This document shows positions 52,211 to 62,779 of a DNA stretch of 64,000 bases, in pieces. Numbering within the stretch: position 1 is the stretch's first letter; each line of letters starts with the position of its first letter. This stretch comes from Toxonevra muliebris (lineage: Eukaryota; Arthropoda; Insecta; Diptera; Pallopteridae). The notes beneath the pieces were generated by a model. It searched no databases. It was not told the DNA's origin and was given only the letters and a program-made list of their open reading frames with translations. The translations under genes were made by a program, and so were the position numbers. The stretch is from positions 620,001 to 684,000 of the forward strand of contig CAVNUY010000046.1 of NCBI GenBank assembly GCA_963691655.1, given 5' to 3'.

Positions 52211-54169
52211 TCCGAATTTTAATTTCGAATTTTAATTTCGAATTTTAATTTCGAATTTTAATTTCGAATTTTAATTTCGAATTTCAATTTCGAATTTTAA
52301 TTTCGAATTTTAATTCCGAATTTTAATTTCGAATTTTAATTCCGAATTTTAATTCCGAATTTTAATTTCGAATTTTAATTTCGAATTTTAATTTCGAATT
52401 TCAATTTCGAATTTTAATTCCGAATTTTAATTCCGAATTTTAATTCCGAATTTTAATTTCGAATTTTAATTTCGAATTTCAATTTCCAATTTTAATTTCG
52501 AATTTTAATTCCGAAATTAAAATTCGAATTTTAATTCCGAATTTTAATTTCGAATTTTAATTTCGAATTTTAATTTCGAATTTTAATTCCGAATTTTAAT
52601 TTCGAATTTTAATTCCGAATTTTAATTCCGAATTTTAATTTCGAATTTTAATTCCGAATTTTAATTCCGAATTTTATTTCCGAATTTTAATTCCGAATTT
52701 TAATTTCGAATTTCAATTTCGAATTTTAATTTCGAATTTTAATTCTGAATTTTAATTCCGAATTTTAATTTCGAATTTTAATTCCTAATTTTAATTGCGA
52801 ATTTTAATTTCGAATCTTAATTTCGAATTTTAATTCCGAATTTTATTTTCGAATTTTAATTCCGAATTTAAATTTCGAATTTTAATTCCGAATTTTAATT
52901 TCGAATTTTAATTTCGAATTTTAATTTCGAATTTTAATTCCGAATTTTAATTTCGAATTTTAATTCCGAATTTTAATTCCGAATTTAAATTTCGAATTTT
53001 AATTCCGAATTTTAATTTCGAATTTTAATTTCGAATTTTAATTTCGAATTTTAATTCCGAATTTTAATTTCGAATTTTAATTCCGAATTTTAATTCCGAA
53101 TTTTAATTCCTAATTTTAATTCCGAATTTTAATTCCGAATTTTAATTCCGAATTTTAATTCCGAATTTTAATTCCGAATTTTAATACCGAATTTTAATTT
53201 CGAATTTCAATTTCGAATTTTAATTTCGAATTTTAATTCCGAATTTTAATTCCGAATTTTAATTCCGAATTTTAATTCCGAATTTTAATTCCGAATTTTA
53301 ATTCCTAATTTTAATTCCGAATTTTAATTCCGAATTTTAATTCCGAATTTTAATTTCGAATTTCAATTTCCAATTTTAATTTCGAATTTTAATTCCGAAA
53401 TTAAAATTCGAATTTTAAATCCGAATTTTAATTTCGAATTTTAATTCCGAAATTTAATTTCGAAATTTAATTTCGAATTTTAATTTCGAATTTTAATTTC
53501 GAATTTTAATTTCGAATTTTAATTTCGAATTTTAATTTCGAATTTCAATTTCGAATTTTAATTTCGAATTTTAATTCCGAATTTTAATTTCGAATTTTAA
53601 TTTCGAATTTTAATTCCGAATTTTAATTCCGAATTTTAATTCCGAATTTTAATTCCGAATTTTAATTCCGAATTTTAATTCCGAATTTTAATTTCGAATT
53701 TCAATTTCGAATTTTAATTTCGAATTTTAATTCCGAATTTTAATTTCGAATTTTAATTCCGAATTTTAATTTCAAATTTTAATTCCGAATTTTAATTCCG
53801 AATTTTAATTTCGAATTTCAATTTCGAATTTCAATTTCGAATTTTATTTTCGAATTTTAATTCCGAATTTTAATTTCGAATTTTAATTTCGAATTTTAAT
53901 TCCTAATTTTAATTCCGAATTTTAATTCCGAATTTTAATTTCGAATTTTAATTTCGAATTTTAATTTCGAATTTTAATTTCGAATTTTAATTCCGAATTT
54001 TAATTCCAAATTTTAATTCCGAATTTTAATTCCGAATTTTAATTCCGAATTTTAATTCCGAATTTTAATTTCGAATTTCAATTTCGAATTTTAATTTCGA
54101 ATTTTAATTCCGAATTTTAATTCCGAATTCTAATTCCGAATTTTAATTCCGAATTCTAATTCCGAATTT

Positions 54170-54590
54170 TAATTCCTAATTTTAATTTCGAATTTCAATT
54201 TCGAATTTTAATTTCGAATTTTAATTCCGAATTTTAATTCCGAATTTTAATTCCTAATTTTAATTCCGAATTTTAATTCCGAATTTTAATTTCGAATTTT
54301 AATTAATAATTTTAATTCCGAATTTCAATTTCGAATCTTAATTTCGAATTTTAATTCCGAATTTTATTTTCGAATTTTAATTCCGAATTTAAATTTCGAA
54401 TTTTAATTCCGAATTTTAATTTCGAATTTTAATTTCGAATTTTAATTCCGAATTTTAATTTCGAATTTTAATTCCGAATTTTAATTCCGAATTTTAATTC
54501 CGCATTTTAATTTCGAATTTTAATTTCGAATTTCAATTTCCAATTTTAATTTCGAATTTTAATTCCGAAATTTAATTTCGAAATTTAATT
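54170..54590 (+). repeat. AATTAATAATTTT module, copy 2
   Basis: The counterpart of 50.28-50.71 kb, with AATTAATAATTTT at 54301 and CCGCATTTT at 54502. It is preceded by two GAATTCTAATTCC units (54130 and 26 bp later), which contain otherwise rare EcoRI sites. Confidence 0.75.
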
Positions 54591-55299
54591 TCGAATTTTA
54601 ATTTCGAATTTTAATTTCGAATTTCAATTTCGAATTTTAATTCCGAATTTTAATTCCGAATTTTAATTTCGAATTTTAATTCCGAATTTTAATTCCGAAT
54701 TTTAATTTCGAATTTTAATTTCGAATTTTAATTCCGAATTTTAATTCCAAATTTTAATTCCGAATTTTAATTTCGAATTTTAATTCCGAATTTTAATTCC
54801 GAATTTTAATTTCGAATTTTAATTCCGAATTTTAATTTCGAATTTTAATTTCGAATTTTAATTTCGAATTTTAATTTCGAATTTTAATTTCGAATTTTAA
54901 TTTCGAATTTTAATTCCTAATTTTAATTCCGAATTTTAATTCCGAATTTTAATTTCGAATTTTAATTTCGAATTTTAATTTCGAATTTTAATTTCGAATT
55001 TTAATTCCGAATTTTAATTCCAAATTTTAATTCCGAATTTTAATTCCGAATTTTAATTCCGAATTTTAATTCCGAATTTTAATTTCGAATTTCAATTTCG
55101 AATTTTAATTTCGAATTTTAATTCCGAATTTTAATTCCGAATTCTAATTCCGAATTTTAATTCCGAATTCTAATTCCGAATTTTAATTCCTAATTTTAAT
55201 TTCGAATTTCAATTTCGAATTTTAATTCCGAATTTTAATTCCGAATTTTAATTTCGAATTTTAATTCCGAATTTTAATTCCGAATTTTAATTTCGAATT

Positions 55300-55600
55300 T
55301 TAATTCCGAATTCTAATTCCGAATTTTAATTCCGAATTCTAATTCCGAATTTTAATTCCTAATTTTAATTTCGAATTTCAATTTCGAATTTTAATTTCGA
55401 ATTTTAATTCCGAATTTTAATTCCGAATTTTAATTCCTAATTTTAATTCCGAATTTTAATTCCGAATTTTAATTTCGAATTTTAATTAATAATTTTAATT
55501 CCGAATTTCAATTTCGAATCTTAATTTCGAATTTTAATTCCGAATTTTATTTTCGAATTTTAATTCCGAATTTAAATTTCGAATTTTAATTTCGAATTTC
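55300..55600 (+). repeat. AATTAATAATTTT module, copy 3
   Basis: AATTAATAATTTT at 55484 and GAATCTTAA at 55520, 1,183 bp (91 units) after copy 2. GAATTCTAATTCC pairs precede it at 55144 and 55313, themselves 169 bp apart. The CCGCATTTT unit is not present in this copy. Confidence 0.7.
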
Positions 55601-56580
55601 AATTTCGAATTTTAATTCCGAATTTTAATTCCGAATTTTAATTTCGAATTTTAATTCCGAATTTTAATTCCGAATTTTAACTTCGAATTTTAATTTCGAA
55701 TTTTAATTTTGAATTTTAATTTCGAATTTTAATTCCGAATTTTAATTCCAAATTTTAATTCCGAATTTTAATTCCGAATTTTAATTTCGAATTTTAATTT
55801 CGAATTTCAATTTCCAATTTCAATTTCGAATTTTAATTTCGAATTTTAATTCCGAATTTTAATTTCGAATTTTAATTCCGAATTTTAATTCCGAATTTTA
55901 ACTTCGAATTTTAATTTCGAATTTTAATTCCGAATTTTAATTCCTAATTTTAATTCCGAATTTTAATTCCAAATTTTAATTCCGAATTTTAATTCCGAAT
56001 TTTAATTTCGAATTTTAATTTCGAATTTTAATTTCGAATTTTAATTTCGAATTTTAATTCCGAATTTTAATTTCGAATTTTAATTCCGAATTTTAATTCC
56101 GAATTTTAATTTCGAACTTTAATTCCGAATTTTAATTTCGAATTTTAATTTCGAATTTTAATTTCGAATTTTAATTTCGAATTTTAATTTCGAATTTTAA
56201 TTTCGAATTTTAATTTTGAATTTCAATTTCGAATTTTAATTCCGAATTTTAATTTCGAATTTTAATTTCGAATTTTAATTTCGAATTTTAATTTCGAATT
56301 TTAATTTCGAATTTCAATTTCGAATTTTAATTTCGAATTTTAATTCCGAATTTCAATTTCGAATTTTAATTCCGAATTTTAATTCCGAATTTTAACTTCG
56401 AATTTTAATTTCGAATTTTAATTTTGAATTTTAATTTCGAATTTTAATTCCGAATTTTAATTCCAAATTTTAATTCCGAATTTTAATTCCGAATTTTAAT
56501 TTCGAATTTTAATTTCGAATTTCAATTTCCAATTTTAATTTCGAATTTTAATTCCGAAATTAAAATTCGAATTTTAATTC
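55580..56580 (+). repeat. 4.16/4.37-kb-spaced duplication, copy 2
   Basis: The counterpart of 51.42-52.21 kb, with 16 extra units in the middle. The TTTTGAATTTCAATTT motif continues into related copies near 56933 and 61866. Confidence 0.78.
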
Positions 56581-57300
56581 CGAATTTTAATTTCGAATTT
56601 TAATTTCGAATTTTAATTTCGAATTTTAATTTCGAATTTTAATTTCGAATTTTAATTTCGAATTTCAATTTCGAATTTTAATTTCGAATTTTAATTCCGA
56701 ATTTTAATTTCGAATTTTAATTCCGAATTTTAATTCCGAATTTTAATTTCGAATTTTAATTTCGAATTTTAATTTCGAATTTCAATTCCGAATTTTAATT
56801 CCGAATTTTAATTTCGAATTTTAATTTCGAATTTTAATTTCGAATTTTAATTTCGAATTTTAATTCCGAATTTTAATTTCGAATTTTAATTCCGAATTTT
56901 AATTTCGAATTTTAATTTCGAATTTTAATTTTGAATTTCAATTTCGAATTTTAATTCCGAATTTTAATTTCGAATTTTAATTCCGAATTTTAATTCCGAA
57001 TTTTAATTTCGAATTTTAATTTCGAATTTTAATTTCGAATTTCAATTTCCAATTTTAATTTCGAATTTTAATTCCGAAATTAAAATTCGAATTTTAATTC
57101 CGAATTTTAATTTCGAATTTTAATTTCGAATTTTAATTTCGAATTTTAATTCCGAATTTTAATTTCGAATTTTAATTCCGAATTTTAATTCCGAATTTTA
57201 ATTTCGAATTTTAATTCCGAATTTTAATTCCGAATTTTAATTCCGAATTTTAATTCCGAATTTTAATTTCGAATTTCAATTTCGAATTTTAATTTCGAAT

Positions 57301-57520
57301 TTTAATTCCGAATTTTAATTCCGAATTTTAATTTCGAATTTTAATTCCTAATTTTAATTCCGAATTTTAATTTCGAATCTTAATTTCGAATTTTAATTCC
57401 GAATTTTATTTTCGAATTTTAATTCCGAATTTAAATTTCGAATTTTAATTCCGAATTTTAATTTCGAATTTTAATTTCGAATTTTAATTTCGAATTTTAA
57501 TTCCGAATTTTAATTTCGAA
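57301..57520 (+). repeat. 1,040-bp-spaced module, copy 1
   Basis: CCTAATTTT, GAATCTTAA (57379), TTTTATTTTCG and TTTAAATTTCG in the standard order, repeated 1,040 bp (80 units) downstream. Confidence 0.7.
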
Positions 57521-58340
57521 TTTTAATTCCGAATTTTAATTCCGAATTTTAATTCCGAATTTTAATTCCGAATTTTAATTTCGAATTTCAATTTCGAATT
57601 TTAATTTCGAATTTTAATTCCGAATTTTAATTCCGAATTTTAATTCCGAATTTTAATTCCGAATTTTAATTCCGAATTTTAATTCCTAATTTTAATTTCG
57701 AATTTTAATTTCGAATTTTAATTCCGAATTTTAATTCCAAATTTTAATTTCGAATTTTAATTCCGAATTTTAATTCCGAATTTTAATTCCGAATTTTAAT
57801 TCCGAATTTTAATTTCGAATTTCAATTTCCAATTTTAATTTCGAATTTTAATTCCGAAATTAAAATTCGAATTTTAAATCCGAATTTTAATTTCGAATTT
57901 TAATTCCGAAATTTAATTTCGAAATTTAATTTCGAATTTTAATTTCGAATTTTAATTCCGAATTTTAATTCCGAATTTTAATTCCGAATTTTAATTTCGA
58001 ATTTCAATTTCGAATTTTAATTTCGAATTTTAATTCCGAATTTTAATTTCGAATTTTAATTCCGAATTTTAATTTCAAATTTTAATTCCGAATTTTAATT
58101 CCGAATTTTAATTTCGAATTTTAATTTCGAATTTTAATTTCGAATTTTAATTTCGAATTTTAATTCCGAATTTTAATTCCAAATTTTAATTCCGAATTTT
58201 AATTCCGAATTTTAATTCCGAATTTTAATTCCGAATTTTAATTTCGAATTTCAATTTCGAATTTTAATTTCGAATTTTAATTCCGAATTTTAATTCCGAA
58301 TTTTAATTCCGAATTTTAATTCCGAATTTTAATTCCTAAT

Positions 58341-58560
58341 TATAATTCCGAATTTTAATTCCGAATTTTAATTTCGAATTTTAATTCCTAATTTTAATTC
58401 CGAATTTTAATTTCGAATCTTAATTTCGAATTTTAATTCCGAATTTTATTTTCGAATTTTAATTCCGAATTTAAATTTCGAATTTTAATTCCGAATTTTA
58501 ATTTCGAATTTTAATTTCGAACTTTAATTCCGAATTTTAATTCCGAATTTTAATTCCGAA
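58341..58560 (+). repeat. 1,040-bp-spaced module, copy 2
   Basis: The counterpart of 57301-57520, with GAATCTTAA at 58419. Private changes include CCTAATTATAATTCC just before it (about 58337) and GAACTTTAATTCC at about 58520. Confidence 0.7.
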
Positions 58561-59627
58561 TTTTAATTTCGAATTTTAATTTCGAATTTTAATTCCGAAA
58601 TTTAATTTCGAATTTTAATTTCGAATTTTAATTCCGAATTATAATTTCGAATTTTAATTTCGAATTTTAATTCCGAATTTTAATTTCGAATTTTAACTCC
58701 GAATTTTAATTTCGAATTTTAATTTCGAATTTCAATTTCGAATTTCAATTTCGAATTTTAATTTCGAATTTTAATTCCGAATTTTAATTCCGAATTTTAA
58801 TTCCGAATTTTAATTCCGAATTTTAATTTCGAATTTTAATTTCGAATTTTAATTTCGAATTTTAATTTCGAATTTTAATTCCGAATTTTAATTTCGAATT
58901 TTAATTCCGAATTTTAATTCCAAATTTTAATTCCGAATTTTAATTCCGAATTTTAATTTCGAATTTTAATTTCGAATTTTAATTTCGAATTTTAATTTCG
59001 AATTTTAATTTCGAATTTTAATTCCGAAATTAAAATTTGAATTTTAATTCCGAATTTTAATTTCGAATTTTAATTTCGAATTTTAATTCCGAAATTTAAT
59101 TTCGAATTTTAATTTCGAATTTTAATTCCGAATTTTAATTTCGAATTTTAATTTCGAGTTTTAATTTCGAATTTTAATTCCGAATTTTAATTTCGAATTT
59201 CAATTTCGAATTTTAATTCCGAATTTTAATTCCGAATTTTAATTCCAAATTTTAATTCCGAATTTTAATTCCTAATTTTAATTCCGAATTTTAATTCCGA
59301 ATTTTAATTTCGAATTTTAATTCCGAATTTTAATTCCGAATTTTAATTCCTAATTTTAATTTCGAATTTTAATTCCGAATTCTAATTCCGAATTTTAATT
59401 CCGAATTTTAATTCCGAATTTTAATTCCGAATTTTAATTTCGAATTTTAATTTCGAATTTCAATTTCGAATTTCAATTTCGAATTTTAATTCCGAATTTT
59501 AATTTCGAATTTTAATTTCGAATTTTAATTTCGAATTTTAATTTCGAATTTTAATTCCGAATTTTAATTTCGAATTTTAATTTCGAATTTTAATTTCGAA
59601 TTTTAATTCCGAATTTTAATTTCGAAT

Positions 59628-59650
59628 TTTAATTTCAATTTCGAATTTTA
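59628..59650 (+). other. 7-bp deletion in a unit (second case)
   Basis: TTTTAATTTCAATTTCG lacks GAATTTC, as near 29850 but followed by T-type sequence. It is the only phase change found between 44.6 and 64.0 kb. Confidence 0.8.
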
Positions 59651-59753
59651 ATTTCGAATTTTAATTTCGAATTTTAATTCCGAATTCTAATTCCGAATTT
59701 TAATTCCGAATTTTAATTTCGAATTTTAATTTCGAATTTTAATTTCGAATTTC

Positions 59754-60182
59754 AATTTCCAATTTTAATTTCGAATTTTAATTCCGAAATTAAAATTCGA
59801 ATTTTAATTCCGAATTTTAATTTCGAATTTTAATTCCGAATTTTAATTCCGAATTTTAATTCCGAATTTTAATTCCGAATTTTAATTTCGAATTTCAATT
59901 TCGAATTTTAATTCCGAATTTTAATTCCGAATTTTAATTCCGAATTTCAATTTCGAATTTCAATTTCGAATTTTAATTTCGAATTTTAATTTCGAATTTT
60001 AATTTCGAAGTTTAATTTCGAATTTTAATTCCGAATTTTAATTTCGAATTTTAATTCCGAATTTTAATTCCGAATTTTAATTCCTAATTTTAATTTCGAA
60101 TTTTAATTCCGAATTCTAATTCCGAATTTTAATTCCGAATTTTAATTTCGAATTTTAATTTCGAATTTTAATTTCGAATTTC
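59754..60182 (+). repeat. 429-bp tandem higher-order repeat, copy 1
   Basis: 33 units with a micro-inversion (59782) and a unique CGAAGTTTAATTT unit (second G at 60010). Both recur at exactly 429 bp. Confidence 0.85.
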
Positions 60183-60611
60183 AATTTCCAATTTTAATTT
60201 CGAATTTTAATTCCGAAATTAAAATTCGAATTTTAATTCCGAATTTTAATTTCGAATTTTAATTCCGAATTTTAATTCCGAATTTTAATTCCGAATTTTA
60301 ATTCCGAATTTTAATTTCGAATTTCAATTTCGAATTTTAATTCCGAATTTTAATTCCGAATTTTAATTCCGAATTTCAATTTCGAATTTCAATTTCGAAT
60401 TTTAATTTCGAATTTTAATTTCGAATTTTAATTTCGAAGTTTAATTTCGAATTTTAATTCCGAATTTTAATTTCGAATTTTAATTTCGAATTTTAATTCC
60501 GAATTTTAATTTCGAATTTTAATTTCGAATTTTAATTTCGAATTTTAATTTCGAATTTTAATTTCGAATTTTAATTCCGAATTTTAATTTCGAATTTTAA
60601 TTTCGAATTTT
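60183..60611 (+). repeat. 429-bp tandem higher-order repeat, copy 2
   Basis: The tandem duplicate of 59754-60182, with a micro-inversion at 60211 and CGAAGTTTAATTT with G at 60439. CGAAGTTT was seen nowhere else, so this pair is probably young. Confidence 0.82.
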
Positions 60612-62779
60612 AATTTCGAATTTCAATTTCGAATTTTAATTCCGAATTTTAATTTCGAATTTTAATTTCGAATTTTAATTTCGAATTTTAATTTCGAATT
60701 TCAATTTCGAATTTTAATTTCGAATTTTAATTTCGAATTTTAATTCCGAATTTTAATTTCGAATTTTAATTTCGAATTTTAATTTCGAATTTCAATTTCG
60801 AATTTTAATTCCGAATTTTAATTTCGAATTTTAATTTCGAATTTTAATTTCGAATTTTAATTTCGAATTTCAATTTCGAATTTTAATTCCGAATTTTAAT
60901 TTCGAATTTTAATTTCGAATTTTAATTTCGAATTTTAATTTCGAATTTCAATTTCGAATTTTAATTCCGAATTTTAATTCCGAATTTTAATTTCGAATTT
61001 TAATTCCGAATTTTAATTCCGAATTTTAATTTCGAATTTTAATTTCGAATTTCAATTTCCAATTTTAATTTCGAATTTTAATTCCGAAATTAAAATTCGA
61101 ATTTTAAATCCGAATTTTAATTTCGAATTTTAATTTCGAATTTTAATTCCGAAATTTAATTTCGAAATTTAATTTCGAATTTTAATTTCGAATTTTAATT
61201 TCGAATTTCAATTTCGAATTTTAATTCCGAATTTTAATTTCGAATTTTAATTTCGAATTTTAATTTCGAATTTTAATTTCGAATTTCAATTTCGAATTTT
61301 AATTCCGAATTTTAATTTCGAATTTTAATTTCGAATTTTAATTTCGAATTTTAATTTCGAATTTTAATTTCGAATTTTAATTTCGAATTTCAATTTCGAA
61401 TTTTAATTTCGAATTTTAATTCCGAATTTTAATTTCGAATTTTAATTCCGAATTTTAATTCCGAATTTTAATTTCGAATTTTAATTTCGAATTTTAATTT
61501 CGAATTTCAATTTCGAATTTTAATTCCGAATTTTAATTCCGAATTTTAATTCCGAATTTTAATTCCGAATTTTAATTTCGAATTTTAATTTCGAATTTCA
61601 ATTTCCAATTTTAATTTCGAATTTTAATTCCGAAATTAAAATTCGAATTTTAATTCCGAATTTTAATTTCGAATTTTAATTTCGAATTTTAATTTCGAAT
61701 TTTAATTCCGAATTTTAATTTCGAATTTTAATTCCGAATTTTAATTCCGAATTTTAATTTCGAATTTTAATTCCGAATTTTATTTTCGAATTTTAATTTC
61801 GAATTTTAATTTCGAATTTTAATTTCGAATTTTAATTTCGAATTTTAATTTCGAATTTTAATTTTGAATTTCAATTTCGAATTTTAATTCCGAATTTTAA
61901 TTTCGAATTTTAATTTCGAATTTTAATTTCGAATTTTAATTTCGAATTTTAATTTCGAATTTTAATTTCGAATTTCAATTTCGAATTTTAATTTCGAATT
62001 TTAATTCCGAATTTTAATTTCGAATTTTAATTCCGAATTTTAATTCCGAATTTTAACTTCGAATTTTAATTTCGAATTTTAATTTCGAATTTTAATTTCG
62101 AATTTTAATTCCGAATTTTAATTCCAAATTTTAATTCCGAATTTTAATTCCGAATTTTAATTTCGAATTTTAATTTCGAATTTCAATTTCCAATTTTAAT
62201 TTCGAATTTTAATTCCGAAATTAAAATTCGAATTTTAATTCCGAATTTTAATTTCGAATTTTAATTTCGAATTTTAATTCCGAAATTTAATTCCGAATTT
62301 TAATTTCGAATTTTAATTTCGAATTTCAATTTCGAATTTTAATTTCGAATTTTAATTCCGAATTTTAATTCCGAATTTTAATTCCGAATTTTAATTCCGA
62401 ATTTTAATTTCGAATTTTAATTTCGAATTTTAATTTCGAATTTTAATTTCGAATTTTAATTCCGAATTTTAATTTCGAATTTTAATTTCGAACTTCAATT
62501 TCGAATTTTAATTCCGAAATTAAAATTCGAATTTTAATTCCGAATTTTAATTTCGAATTTTAATTTCGAATTTTAATTCCGAAATTAAAATTCGAATTTT
62601 AATTCCGAATTTTAATTTCGAATTTTAATTTTGAATTTTAATTCCGAAATTTAATTTCGAATTTTAATTTCGAATTTTAATTCCGAATTTTAATTTCGAA
62701 TTTTAATTTCGAGTTTTAATTTCGAATTTTAATTTCGAATTTTAATTTCGAATTTTAATTCCGAATTTTAATTTCGAAT

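Noticed and set aside
54121..55345. GAATTC sites as ends of an inserted element
   Set aside because: They result from a single T-to-C change (GAATTCTAATTCC) in a few units, without any foreign sequence between them.
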